Assembly: GCF_022132145.1 (NCBI RefSeq)
Contig: NZ_JAJISP010000002.1
Location: forward strand, 434,001-498,000
Direction: 5' to 3'
Length of the DNA stretch: 64,000 nt
Source of the DNA: Pseudomonas sp. MMS21 TM103
GTDB taxonomy: Bacteria; Pseudomonadota; Gammaproteobacteria; Pseudomonadales; Pseudomonadaceae
Under the pieces are notes generated by a model. The model was not told where the DNA came from, searched no databases, and was given only the letters and a program-made list of their open reading frames with translations. The translations under genes were made by a program, and so were the position numbers. Shown piece by piece: positions 39,960 to 49,399 of the stretch (the first letter of the stretch is position 1; each line of letters starts with the position of its first letter).

Positions 39960-41083
39960 GTGATAACGACCGCCATACCCTGGCCTGAAAGTTGTAGTCG
40001 AGTAGACTATGGCGTTAGCACCGCGGCTCCCACAGATTCGGTGTTTAAGCCCGTAGCCCTATGCTCACCAATAGCGGCGACAGCGGGCCGCCTTACGGCG
40101 CTCCAGAGCAGTTTCTCTCGACCGCACCATCAAACACTGTCCCCGTATTCAGATAATTAAAAAATCCGTCGGATATCCGTCCGCGCCAATCCGCCTGCCT
40201 AAACGATCAATCAAAATATCGTGATCGATCCACTCGAAGAACTGGACCAGATCACCATCCACTCCTACTTTCCAAGCCGAGGACATGTAGCGCTAGGCAG
40301 CCAAAATGGCGTTCTGCCTACAACGCCCGGGCGAAAAGCGTAGCGGTGTTTACTGAAAGTCGGATCCAGTAATGACAGCAACACTTGCAGCAATGTTTGC
40401 TGGGCCAAACGGCCGGCAGGTTACCCTGCTCGCTTTCACCGCCGCCAGGATTGGGGATCGCCACTCATTGGACCGATAGACACCTGATAGAAGCTGTTCA
40501 CAGATCGCAGCTCACTGTGTGAGCAGGTCCGCGGTTGTCCGATTGATATCCAGACCATCGACCCCGCCACACCTTTGTTGGCCTTGACCCGGTTTTCTCT
40601 CGCCAAGGCCCGCTCCAGCAGTCACTGTCCGGCGCTGGCGGATTCATCCTGTGGGAGATTGACCTTGTCGCTGATGGGGCCGACCACGACTTCACCGCGC
40701 CCAATCTCAATCAGCCCCACGTTGGCGGACATCTGACCGACGGGCTACATGATCATGGCCTATCATGCTTTCTCTGATTCAACCCTTGGTCAAAAAAGAC
40801 TACTCCGGCCCCTGCTGACGTCTCGTTCCGAGCAACGCCGTCGCCCATTCAGGCACAAAGCGAGAGCTCCCCGGGTAGGCACGCAATCCTTCGCCGACAA
40901 CCGCCAGATTTACGCCGCAGCCCCTTACAGGAGCGTAGCGGTTATCTGCCCGCTCGCCCTGGTCGGCCTCGTCTCGCACTTGGTACTTGTTCATCGGCTC
41001 ACAGCTGCGATTCACTTCGCTCACTGTGGCCAGCTTACGGCAGGACTTTCACCCGCAAGATTGCGCCCATAATGGACGCGCAC
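39960..41083 (-). mobile_element. Decayed class C group II intron with broken maturase gene
   Basis: The 5' end is GTGCGCG, starting at 41083 immediately after the U-tract of the rpsA terminator. Intron RNA signatures follow on the minus strand: GCGGGTGAAAGTCCTGC (41056-41040), TACCCGGGGAGCTCTCGC (near 40879-40860) and GTCAGCAGGGGCC (40819-40807). From about 40620 downward there are frames of a group II reverse transcriptase: VAIPNPGGGE (40464-40435), LLDPTFSKHRYAFRPG (40372-40325), DHDILIDRLGRRIG (40226-40185) and GGPLSPLL (40092-40069), broken by frameshifts and stops. One stop replaces the Q of PQGG at 40095-40093. The 3' domains V/VI are not found, so the 3' boundary is uncertain. Confidence 0.85.
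40000..40620 (-). pseudogene. Group II intron reverse transcriptase/maturase remnant
   Basis: Fragments in all three minus-strand frames assemble, in correct order, into the N-terminal and RT1-RT4 part of a class C intron-encoded protein: ERALARENRVKANKG, GVDGLDINRTTADLLTQ, CEQLLSGVY, VAIPNPGGGE, DPTFSKHRYAFRPG, GVDGDLVQFFEWIDHDILI, GAP-stop-GGPLSPLL. At least two frameshifts and three in-frame stops are present. The catalytic YADD block and the maturase X domain are not recognisable. Intact relatives are about 420 residues. Confidence 0.8.
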
Positions 41084-41112
41084 AAAAAAGGGCGACCGAA
41101 GTCGCCCTTTTT
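41084..41112 (-). terminator. rpsA terminator
   Basis: GGGCGAC pairs with GTCGCCC across a TTCG tetraloop on the minus strand, followed by six T (41089-41084). It lies 16 bp downstream of the rpsA stop. The group II intron begins at the next base. Confidence 0.93.
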
Positions 41113-41127
41113 CTGGATTAGCTGAAC

Positions 41128-42813
41128 TTAGTTCTGCTTTTCCATTTGTGCACGGAGCAGATCACCAATGGTGGTCGGACCCGAAGCATCAACTTCCTGC
41201 TTGCGCATTTCCTTGATAGCTTCTTTCTCGTCTTCAACGTCTTTCGACTTGACCGACAAGCTGATTACACGGCTCTTGCGATCGACGCTGATGATCTTGG
41301 CTTCTACTTCTTCGCCTTCTTTCAGCACGTTGCGCGCATCTTCAACGCGATCACGGCTGATTTCGGAGGCTTTCAGTGTGGCTTCGATACCATCGGCCAG
41401 AGTGATGATGGCGCCTTTAGCGTCAACTTCTTTAACGATACCGCGCACGATGGTGCCTTTATCGTTAACAGCAACGTAGTCGGAGAACGGATCTTCTTCC
41501 AGCTGCTTGATGCCGAGGGAAATGCGCTCACGCTCCGGATCAACGGAGAGGATAACGGTTTCCAGCTCGTCGCCCTTCTTGAAGCGGCGTACAGCTTCTT
41601 CGCCTACTTCGTTCCAGGAGATATCGGACAGGTGAACGAGGCCGTCGATGCCGCCATCCAGACCAATGAAGATACCGAAATCGGTGATCGACTTGATGGT
41701 GCCGGAGATCTTGTCGCCCTTGTTGAACTGACCGGAGAAATCTTCCCACGGGTTAGTTTTGCACTGCTTGATACCCAGGGAGATACGACGACGCTCTTCG
41801 TCGATATCCAGAACCTGAACTTCCACTTCGTCGCCAACCTGTACGACTTTGGACGGGTGGATGTTCTTGTTGGTCCAATCCATTTCGGATACGTGCACCA
41901 AGCCTTCCACGCCTTCTTCCAGCTCTGCGAAGCAGCCGTAGTCGGTCAGGTTGGTTACGCGTGCATTGACGCGAGTGCCTTCCGGGTAACGAGCCTTGAT
42001 AGCAACCCATGGGTCTTCGCCCAGTTGCTTCAGACCCAGGGAAACGCGGTTACGCTCGCGATCGTACTTCAGTACCTTGACATCGATCTCGTCGCCAACA
42101 TTGACGATCTCGGACGGGTGCTTGATACGTTTCCAGGCCATGTCGGTGATGTGCAACAGTCCATCGACGCCGCCCAGATCGACGAATGCGCCGTAATCCG
42201 TGAGGTTCTTGACGATACCCTTGACTTGCTGACCTTCCTGCAAGGATTCCAGCAGAGCTTCGCGCTCGGCGCTGTTCTCGGCTTCCAGCACGCTGCGGCG
42301 GGAAACGACAACGTTGTTGCGCTTCTGGTCCAGCTTGATGACTTTGAATTCGAGCTCTTTGCCTTCCAGGTGAGTGGTATCACGCACCGGACGGACATCG
42401 ACCAAGGAACCTGGGAGGAACGCACGGATGCCGTTAACGTCGACAGTGAAGCCGCCTTTAACCTTACCGTTGATAACGCCCTTGACCACTTCCTCAGCGG
42501 CGAAAGCTGCTTCCAGAACAATCCAGCACTCTGCACGCTTGGCTTTTTCGCGGGACAGCTTGGTTTCACCAAAGCCATCTTCAACCGCGTCCAGCGCAAC
42601 GTGAACTTCGTCACCGACCTTGATGGTCAGTTCGCCAGCGTCGTTGTGGAACTGCTCCAGCGGGATGAGGCCTTCCGACTTCAAACCAGCGTGAACGGTT
42701 ACCCAACCAGCTTGGTAATCGATGTCGACGATGATAGCGGTGATGATTGAGCCAGCCTGAAGATTCAGGGTTTTTAGGCTTTCTTCAAACAGTTCAGCAA
42801 AGCTTTCGCTCAT
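41128..42813 (-). CDS. rpsA: 30S ribosomal protein S1
   Basis: 561 residues with six S1/OB-fold repeats, the normal length. S1 unfolds mRNA leaders for initiation on the 30S subunit. It starts [17 protein letters not shown] at the ATG at 42813; the frame remains open to 42882 without family support. Repeats 3-6 show the strong RNA-binding pattern (for example [17 protein letters not shown]-like and [20 protein letters not shown]). It follows cmk as in nearly all gamma-proteobacteria. In pseudomonads ihfB usually comes next, but here the terminator and an intron remnant do. Confidence 0.98.
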   Translation of the reverse strand: MSESFAELFEESLKTLNLQAGSIITAIIVDIDYQAGWVTVHAGLKSEGLIPLEQFHNDAGELTIKVGDEVHVALDAVEDGFGETKLSREKAKRAECWIVLEAAFAAEEVVKGVINGKVKGGFTVDVNGIRAFLPGSLVDVRPVRDTTHLEGKELEFKVIKLDQKRNNVVVSRRSVLEAENSAEREALLESLQEGQQVKGIVKNLTDYGAFVDLGGVDGLLHITDMAWKRIKHPSEIVNVGDEIDVKVLKYDRERNRVSLGLKQLGEDPWVAIKARYPEGTRVNARVTNLTDYGCFAELEEGVEGLVHVSEMDWTNKNIHPSKVVQVGDEVEVQVLDIDEERRRISLGIKQCKTNPWEDFSGQFNKGDKISGTIKSITDFGIFIGLDGGIDGLVHLSDISWNEVGEEAVRRFKKGDELETVILSVDPERERISLGIKQLEEDPFSDYVAVNDKGTIVRGIVKEVDAKGAIITLADGIEATLKASEISRDRVEDARNVLKEGEEVEAKIISVDRKSRVISLSVKSKDVEDEKEAIKEMRKQEVDASGPTTIGDLLRAQMEKQN

Positions 42814-42964
42814 TTTAATTCCTGTAGATTCAGGGCGGGGGATCCGCCCAAACCACATTCCAGACAATGTGGGTACGTTCATATAAAAGAAGGCACACGG
42901 GACTAGGACTGGTCTCCCGCATGCTTCCTGGTGAGCTGATCAGCTTAAGCAGCTGAGGCTCTTG

Positions 42965-43654
42965 TCATCCGACAAGATCGCGGTTGGCGACCTCGTTCAG
43001 AATCAGTTCCAGCACTTGCTCGATCGAGAGGTCGGTGGAATCCAGCTGTATCGCATCGTCTGCCGCTTTGAGCGGAGCCACTGCACGCTGGGTATCGCGT
43101 TCATCACGCGCCCGAATCTCGTCGAGAAGACTCGCGAGATTAACATCATCGCCCTTAGCCTTCAACTGCAAGTAACGTCGCCGGGCACGCTCTTCGGCAC
43201 TGGCGGTTAGAAAAATCTTCAGCGGGGCGTCAGGAAATACCACGGTGCCCATATCGCGACCATCAGCGACCAATCCGGGCATTTCTTGAAATGCCCGCTG
43301 ACGCTGCAGCAAGGCCTCGCGTACGGCGGGCAATGCTGCCACTAGTGAAGCCCCGGCGCCAATTCCCTCATTGCGGATGGCATCGGTGACTTCCTCGCCT
43401 TCGAGAATGATCCGTTGACCCTGCCCCTGGGCGCCGGCGTGGAACTGCACATCCAGATGCGCGGCCAGCACCTTCATTGCCTCTTCGTTGGTCAGATCGA
43501 CACCATGATTGCGCGCGGCAAAAGCCAGCAAGCGATACAGGGCGCCGGAATCCAGCAGGTTCCAGCCCAATTTCTGCGCCAACAAGCCGGCAATCGTGCC
43601 CTTGCCAGAGCCGCTAGGTCCATCGATGGCGACTATCGGTGCCAGAGCAGTCAT
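42965..43654 (-). CDS. cmk: Cytidylate kinase
   Basis: 229 residues; phosphorylates CMP/dCMP. The P-loop is [16 protein letters not shown] near the N-terminus, followed by LDSGALYRL and the [16 protein letters not shown] block. The ATG at 43654 overlaps the tyrA-aroA stop as ATGA, so it is translationally coupled; the upstream open frame inside aroA is not used. Confidence 0.96.
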   Translation of the reverse strand: MTALAPIVAIDGPSGSGKGTIAGLLAQKLGWNLLDSGALYRLLAFAARNHGVDLTNEEAMKVLAAHLDVQFHAGAQGQGQRIILEGEEVTDAIRNEGIGAGASLVAALPAVREALLQRQRAFQEMPGLVADGRDMGTVVFPDAPLKIFLTASAEERARRRYLQLKAKGDDVNLASLLDEIRARDERDTQRAVAPLKAADDAIQLDSTDLSIEQVLELILNEVANRDLVG

Positions 43655-45921
43655 GACTTGGCCTCCTGAGTCACGCGGATACCGACCTGCGCCGCCAGGG
43701 CCAGGAAGTTCGGGAACGAGGTCGCAACGTTGGCGCAATCATGAATATGGATCGGTGCCGCAGCGCGTAGCGATGCCACGCTGAAGGCCATGGCGATACG
43801 GTGATCGCCATGACTCCAGACCTCGCCACCGCCCATGCTCCCGCTGTCGCTGGCAACCCCATCGATAATAATGCCATCCGGCGTCGGCTCGACCTTGACA
43901 CCCAGTGTCAGCAGACCATCGGCCATGACCTGGATACGGTCGGACTCCTTGACCCGCAGTTCCTCGGCACCGCGCAGCACGGTGCGCCCTTCGGCACACG
44001 CAGCCGCCACGAACAGCACGGGGAACTCGTCGATCGCCAGCGGCACCAGATGTTCTGGAATATCAATGCCATGCAACTTGGCGCTGCGTACGCGAATGTC
44101 CGCCACCGGCTCGCCACCGACTTCGCGCTGGTTCTCCAGGCTGATATCGCCACCCATCAATTTGAGGATGTCGATCACCCCGGTACGGGTCGGGTTGATA
44201 CCGACATGCTCGAGCAGCAGCTCTGAGTCTTCGGCAATACTTCCGGCGACAAGGAAGAAAGCGGCCGAGGAAATATCCGCCGGCACTTCGATATGGGTCG
44301 CCGTCAATTTATGGCCCGACTCGACGCTGGCCGTACTGCCGTCGACCGCCACCGGATAGCCGAAGCCGCGCAGCATGCGCTCGGTATGGTCGCGGGTCGG
44401 TGCCGGCTCGGTGACCGAAGTCTGCCCCGCCGCATACAGACCGGCCAACAACAGGCAGGATTTGACCTGGGCGCTGGCCACCGGCATTTCGTAGTGCATA
44501 CCGCTCAGGCGCTGGCCGCCGCGAATGGTCAAAGGCGGCCGCCCTTCGGGGCCAGTCTCGATCATCGCGCCCATCTCACGCAGTGGTCGGGCCACCCGGT
44601 TCATCGGCCGCTTGGACAACGAGGCATCGCCCGTCAGGGTACTGTCGAACGACTGCCCGGCCAGTAACCCGGAGAGCAGGCGCATGGAAGTGCCCGAATT
44701 GCCCAGATAGAGCGGCCCGGGTGGCGCTTGCAAACCATGCAGACCAACGCCATGAATGGTCACCCGACCATGGTGCGGACCTTCGATTACCACCCCCATA
44801 TCGCGAAAGGCCTGCAGGGTTGCCAGGGCGTCTTCACCCTCGAGGAAGCCTTCGACTTCGGTGGTGCCTTCGGCCAGCGAACCGAGCATGATCGAGCGGT
44901 GCGAAATGGACTTGTCGCCCGGAACGCGAATTCGTCCAGACAGTTTGCCACCGGGATTAGCCAGAAAAATCAGATCATTCGAGTGCATAGCGTCCACATA
45001 GGCCCGTCGGGCTAGAATTTTGCTGAAATGTTCGCGGGCCACACGAGCGCGGGTAAACACCCCCAGCAGCTGATGCCCATCCCCAGCGTCGACCGCATCG
45101 CGCAAGGCGTCGAGGTCGCCGCGAAATAGATCCAGGGTGTGTAGCACAGCCTCGCGATTGGCGAGAAAAATGTCGTGCCACATCACCGGGTCACTGCCGG
45201 CAATCCGCGTGAAATCGCGAAAGCCTCCAGCGGCATAACGGAATATCTCCAAGTTTTCGCTGCGCTTGGCCAGCGAATCGACCAGACCAAAGGCCAACAG
45301 ATGTGGCAAATGGCTGGTGGCGGCAAGCACCTGATCATGGTGCTCGACCTGCATATGCTCGACGTCGGCGCCCAACTCGCGCCACAGCCGATCGACCAAC
45401 TGCAGCGCCTGCGAATCGGTTTGCTCCAGTGGCGTCAAAATCACCTTATGCCGACGGAACAACTCGGCATTGGCGGCCTCCACCCCACTCTGCTCGGAAC
45501 CGGCAATCGGGTGACCCGGCACGAAGCGCGCAGGCATCTCGCCGAAGGCCAGACGCGCGGCGCGAACCACATTGCCTTTGGCGCTGCCAACATCGGTGAG
45601 CACAGTATTGCCCAGATCGAGCTTGGCCAGTTCCACCAGCAGCTTTTCCATGGCCAGGATCGGCACCGCCAACTGGATCACCTCGGCGCCCTGACAGGCC
45701 GCAGCCAGCTGCTCTTCACAGCGGTCGACCACCCCAAGCTCGACGGCCAGGCGGCACGACTGCGGATCGAGATCGACCCCCACCACTTCCCGGCACAGGC
45801 CGCTCTCACGCAAACCCTTGGCGAACGAGCCACCGATCAGCCCGAGACCGACCACCACCAGGCGGCCGATCATAGGTTGACTGGATTGCACCTTGGTTAC
45901 AGCGGTCTTCGATTCGCTCAC
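43651..45921 (-). CDS. tyrA-aroA: Fused prephenate dehydrogenase / EPSP synthase
   Basis: A 756-residue natural fusion. Residues 20-300 are prephenate/arogenate dehydrogenase ([30 protein letters not shown]; catalytic histidine region SHLPHLLAF). Residues 320-756 are 3-phosphoshikimate 1-carboxyvinyltransferase ([30 protein letters not shown], and the late RVKESDRI-like block). It thus makes 4-hydroxyphenylpyruvate for tyrosine and EPSP for chorismate. The GTG start overlaps the hisC stop as GTGA. The fusion is known from pseudomonads and is not an assembly artefact. Confidence 0.96.
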   Translation of the reverse strand: MSESKTAVTKVQSSQPMIGRLVVVGLGLIGGSFAKGLRESGLCREVVGVDLDPQSCRLAVELGVVDRCEEQLAAACQGAEVIQLAVPILAMEKLLVELAKLDLGNTVLTDVGSAKGNVVRAARLAFGEMPARFVPGHPIAGSEQSGVEAANAELFRRHKVILTPLEQTDSQALQLVDRLWRELGADVEHMQVEHHDQVLAATSHLPHLLAFGLVDSLAKRSENLEIFRYAAGGFRDFTRIAGSDPVMWHDIFLANREAVLHTLDLFRGDLDALRDAVDAGDGHQLLGVFTRARVAREHFSKILARRAYVDAMHSNDLIFLANPGGKLSGRIRVPGDKSISHRSIMLGSLAEGTTEVEGFLEGEDALATLQAFRDMGVVIEGPHHGRVTIHGVGLHGLQAPPGPLYLGNSGTSMRLLSGLLAGQSFDSTLTGDASLSKRPMNRVARPLREMGAMIETGPEGRPPLTIRGGQRLSGMHYEMPVASAQVKSCLLLAGLYAAGQTSVTEPAPTRDHTERMLRGFGYPVAVDGSTASVESGHKLTATHIEVPADISSAAFFLVAGSIAEDSELLLEHVGINPTRTGVIDILKLMGGDISLENQREVGGEPVADIRVRSAKLHGIDIPEHLVPLAIDEFPVLFVAAACAEGRTVLRGAEELRVKESDRIQVMADGLLTLGVKVEPTPDGIIIDGVASDSGSMGGGEVWSHGDHRIAMAFSVASLRAAAPIHIHDCANVATSFPNFLALAAQVGIRVTQEAKS

Positions 45922-47024
45922 GCGCCCAGCACCTTGGCCAGCGCTTCGAGGAAACGACCATTCTCTTCGGGCAAACCGATGGAGACACGCAGGTAGGTTG
46001 GCATGCCGTAATTGGCCACCGGCCGCACAATTACGCCCTCACGCAACAACGCCTGATAAAGCGGCATGGACTCGCGACCGAGATCGACGGCCACGAAGTT
46101 GCCCTTGGACGGGATCCAGTCCAGCCCCAGCGCACGGAAACCCGCGACCAACTGCGCCATGCCGGCATCGTTGCACCGACGACTTTGCGCCAGGTACTCG
46201 GCATCATCAAGCGCCGCGCAGGCTGCGGCCAAGGCCAGACTGTTGACGTTGAAGGGCTGGCGCACACGGTTGAGCACATCGGCAATCTGTATCGAGCTGA
46301 TGGCGTAACCGACGCGCAACGCCGCCAGGCCATAGGCCTTGGAGAAGGTGCGCGAGACCAGCAGATTCTCGTACCTGGCCAGGTAGTCGAGGCCATCCGG
46401 CAACTCGTCGCCTTCGGCATACTCGATGTAGGCTTCGTCGAGCACCACCAGAACATGTTCCGGCACACGAGCGAGAAAATCGCTCAGTGCCTGCGGACCG
46501 AACCAGGTGCCGGTCGGATTGTTCGGGTTGGCGATGAACACCACCCGGGTATTGGCGTCGATGGCGGCCAACATGGCCTCCAGATCATGGCCATGGTTCT
46601 TGGCTGGCACGACCTTGCCTTGTGCACCGACCGCCTGAGTAGCAATCGGATAGACGGCAAAGGCATGCTCGCTGAACACTGAATTCAGACCGGGCGCCAG
46701 ATAGGCACGCGCCACCAGCTCGAGAATATCGTTGGAGCCGTTACCCAGGGTGACCTGGCTGGACTGAACCCCGCAGCGCTCGGCCAGCAGGCTTTTCAGG
46801 GCGAAGCCATTACCATCGGGATAACGGGTCAGCTCGGCCAGCTCGGCACGAATTGCCTGCAAGGCTTTCGGGCTGGGACCGAGCGGGTTTTCGTTGCTGG
46901 CCAGCTTGACGATGGTGGCTGGATCCAGATCCAGCTCGCGGGCCAACTCATCTACCGGTTTGCCCGGCACATAGGGCGACAGCTTCTGCACGCCTGGCTG
47001 AGCCAGGGCAAGGAAATCGGTCAT
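45918..47024 (-). CDS. hisC: Histidinol-phosphate / aromatic aminotransferase
   Basis: 368 residues of the class I/II PLP-aminotransferase fold. The N-terminal LSPYVPGKPVDELARELGL-like block, NPNNPTGTW, DEAYIEYAEG and the PLP lysine in SRTFSKAYG (K229) are present. Genes at this position are the second HisC of pseudomonads (hisC2), placed between pheA and tyrA-aroA. The context suggests aromatic transamination as well as, or rather than, histidine synthesis. Confidence 0.94.
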   Translation of the reverse strand: MTDFLALAQPGVQKLSPYVPGKPVDELARELDLDPATIVKLASNENPLGPSPKALQAIRAELAELTRYPDGNGFALKSLLAERCGVQSSQVTLGNGSNDILELVARAYLAPGLNSVFSEHAFAVYPIATQAVGAQGKVVPAKNHGHDLEAMLAAIDANTRVVFIANPNNPTGTWFGPQALSDFLARVPEHVLVVLDEAYIEYAEGDELPDGLDYLARYENLLVSRTFSKAYGLAALRVGYAISSIQIADVLNRVRQPFNVNSLALAAACAALDDAEYLAQSRRCNDAGMAQLVAGFRALGLDWIPSKGNFVAVDLGRESMPLYQALLREGVIVRPVANYGMPTYLRVSIGLPEENGRFLEALAKVLGA

Positions 47025-47030
47025 ACATAA

Positions 47031-47110
47031 GCCTCAAGCTTCAAGCGGCAAGCTGCAAGACAAAGCCGGGCGAATCCGCTGCTGGCTTGGGGCTTGAGCT
47101 TGCGGCTGCT
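47031..47110. repeat. REP-like repeat between hisC and pheA
   Basis: The 88-bp gap is almost filled by a palindromic element built from alternating CAAGCTT/AAGCTTGA units (left arm 47031-47059, right arm 47083-47107). A related copy lies at 56631-56659. This kind of short repeated palindrome is common between genes in pseudomonads. Confidence 0.6.
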
Positions 47111-47112
47111 AT

Positions 47113-48219
47113 TTAAAGTACCGCCTTCGGATACGACCCCAACACCTTCAGCGCCACGGCTTCCTGATTGATCTTCTCCAGCACATCCTTGATCAGTGGA
47201 TCACGGTGATGGCCGACGAAGTCGATGAAGAACACATAGGTCCACTTGCCGCTGCGCGAAGGGCGAGTCTCGATGCGGGTCAGGTCGATGCCGTTGTTAT
47301 GAAACGGCACCAGCAGCTCATGCAGGGCACCCGGCTTGTTGCGCATGGAGACGATGATCGAGGTCTTGTCATCGCCAGTCGGAGGCACCTCCTGGCTACC
47401 GATGATCAGGAAACGCGTGGAGTTGTCCGGACGGTCTTCGATCTTTTCGGCCAGCTTGGTCAAGCCATACAGACTGGCCGCCATATCGCCGGCGATCGCC
47501 GCACTGTTCCACTCGCCCTTGACCCGCTTGGCCGCGTCGGCGTTGCTCGACACCGCCACCCGCTCGACGTTCGGGTAGTGCGCATCCAGCCACTTGCGGC
47601 ACTGGGCCAGGGACTGGGCATGGGAGTAGATGCGGGTGATCTTGTCGACCTTGGTGGTTTCGCCGACCAGCAGATGATGATGGATGCGCAGCTCGACTTC
47701 GCCGCAGATCACCATGTCGTGTTCGAGGAAGCTGTCCAGGGTGTGGTTGATCGCGCCTTCGGTGGAGTTCTCCACCGGCACCACGCCGAAGTTCACCCCG
47801 CCCGCAGCCACTTCGCGGAACACCTCGTCGATCGCCGCCATGGGCACACTGATCACCGCGTGACCGAAATGCTTCATCGCCGCCGCCTGGGAGAAAGTCC
47901 CCTCAGGCCCCAGATAGGCGACTTTCAGCGGGTTCTCCAGCGCCAGACAGGAGGACATGATCTCGCGAAACAGCCGCGCCATTTCCTCATTGCCCAGCGG
48001 CCCCTGATTGCGCTCCATGATGCGTTTGAGTACCTGGGCCTCACGCTCCGGACGGTAGAACACCGGCTTCTCGCCTTCCGGCAACGCCAGCATCTTGACC
48101 CGCGCCACTTCTTCGGCGCAGCGCGCGCGATCGCTGATCAGCTCGAGAATTTTTTCGTCGAGGTTGTCGATGCGTAGGCGCAGGGCTTGCAATTCTTGCT
48201 CGGAGATCACATCCGTCAT
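47113..48219 (-). CDS. pheA: Chorismate mutase / prephenate dehydratase
   Basis: A 368-residue bifunctional P-protein. Residues 1-95 are the AroQ-type mutase (LRLRIDNLDEKILELISDRA), 100-280 the dehydratase (VAYLGPEGTFSQAAAMKHFG, VVPVENSTEGAI, the TRF motif NSTRFLIIG), and 285-368 an ACT domain (GALHELLVPFHNNGIDLTRI; ESRP-type ETRPS) for feedback by phenylalanine. It begins one base inside the serC stop. Confidence 0.97.
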   Translation of the reverse strand: MTDVISEQELQALRLRIDNLDEKILELISDRARCAEEVARVKMLALPEGEKPVFYRPEREAQVLKRIMERNQGPLGNEEMARLFREIMSSCLALENPLKVAYLGPEGTFSQAAAMKHFGHAVISVPMAAIDEVFREVAAGGVNFGVVPVENSTEGAINHTLDSFLEHDMVICGEVELRIHHHLLVGETTKVDKITRIYSHAQSLAQCRKWLDAHYPNVERVAVSSNADAAKRVKGEWNSAAIAGDMAASLYGLTKLAEKIEDRPDNSTRFLIIGSQEVPPTGDDKTSIIVSMRNKPGALHELLVPFHNNGIDLTRIETRPSRSGKWTYVFFIDFVGHHRDPLIKDVLEKINQEAVALKVLGSYPKAVL

Positions 48220-49304
48220 TAGCCGTGTTCCTTCTCGAATTCCGCCATATAAGCCACCAGCGCCTCAACGGCATCCAGGCCCACGGCGTTATAGATGGAA
48301 GCACGCATGCCACCGACCGAACGGTGCCCCTTCAAGTTGAGCAGGTTGCGGGCCTCGGCACCGGCGAGGAACGGCTTGTCCAGACGGTCATCTGCCAGGC
48401 GGAAAGGCACGTTCATCCAGGAGCGGGCATTGATTGCAATCGGGTTGCTGTACAGCTCGCTGCTGTCGATGGCACCGTAAAGCAGTTCTTTCTTGGCGCG
48501 GTTGCGCTGCGCCATGGCCTCTACCCCACCCTGCGCCTTCAGCCACTCAAAGACCAGACCGGAGAGGTACCAGGAGAAGGTCGCCGGGGTGTTGTACATC
48601 GAGCCGTTATCGGCGGCGATCTTGTAGTTGAGCATGGTCGGGCAGACGCTACGCGCGCGGCCGAGCAGGTCTTCACGGACGATGGTGACGACCAGGCCGC
48701 TGGGGCCGATATTCTTCTGCGCACCGGCATAGATCAGGCCGAATTTCGACACGTCGATGGGCCGCGAGAGGATGTCGGAAGACATGTCTGCCACCAACGG
48801 CACGTCGCCGACCTCGGGGATCCAGTCGAACTGCAGACCGCCGATGGTTTCGTTGCTGGCGTAGTGCAGGTAAGCGGCGTCTTTCGACAGCTGCCACTCG
48901 TTCTGCCCGGGAATCGCGAAGTAGTCGTAGGGCTTGGCGCTGGCCGCAACGTTGATATTGCCGTAGCGGCTGGCCTCCTCAATGCTCTTCTTCGACCAGA
49001 TGCCGGTATCGATATAGTCGGCAACACCGTCTTCCGGCAGCAGGTTGAGCGGAATCTCAGCGAACTGCTGACTGGCACCGCCCTGCAGAAACAGCACTTT
49101 ATAGTCGGAGGGGATGGCAAGCAGGTCGCGCAGGTCTTGCTCGGCCTTTGCCGCGATGGCCATGTATTCATCGCTGCGATGGCTCATCTCCATCACGGAC
49201 AGGCCTTTGCCCTGCCAATCGAGGAGTTCCGCCTGGGCGCGCTGCAGAACAGCTTCAGGAAGCGCGGCCGGGCCGGCGCAGAAATTATAGGCTCGCTTGC
49301 TCAC
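48219..49304 (-). CDS. serC: Phosphoserine aminotransferase
   Basis: 361 residues, PLP fold type I, for serine and pyridoxine synthesis. It begins MSKRAYNFCAGPAALPEAVL at the GTG at 49304, with GAGAG 5 nt upstream; another GTG two codons earlier (49310) is possible. Family blocks MSHRSDEYM, LQGGASQQFAEIP, the PLP lysine in YAGAQKNIGPSG and the TFSWYLSGLVFEWL region are present. It lies 95 bp after gyrA, in the order gyrA-serC-pheA-hisC. Confidence 0.97.
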   Translation of the reverse strand: MSKRAYNFCAGPAALPEAVLQRAQAELLDWQGKGLSVMEMSHRSDEYMAIAAKAEQDLRDLLAIPSDYKVLFLQGGASQQFAEIPLNLLPEDGVADYIDTGIWSKKSIEEASRYGNINVAASAKPYDYFAIPGQNEWQLSKDAAYLHYASNETIGGLQFDWIPEVGDVPLVADMSSDILSRPIDVSKFGLIYAGAQKNIGPSGLVVTIVREDLLGRARSVCPTMLNYKIAADNGSMYNTPATFSWYLSGLVFEWLKAQGGVEAMAQRNRAKKELLYGAIDSSELYSNPIAINARSWMNVPFRLADDRLDKPFLAGAEARNLLNLKGHRSVGGMRASIYNAVGLDAVEALVAYMAEFEKEHG

Positions 49305-49399
49305 ATCCACTCTCGCTCAAATGTTGGACGACTGACCACTGCCGGTCAGCCGCCGAATCCAACGCTGCAAGGTACGAGGTCAAGCCTCGCCCATGCAGA

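Noticed and set aside
39960-40160. 66-codon plus-strand ORF after the autotransporter
   Set aside because: It lies opposite the maturase remnant, which explains the coding-like signal on the minus strand.
43651-45921. Possible missing stop or frame join between tyrA and aroA
   Set aside because: The fusion is a well-known natural bifunctional protein in pseudomonads, with both halves intact.
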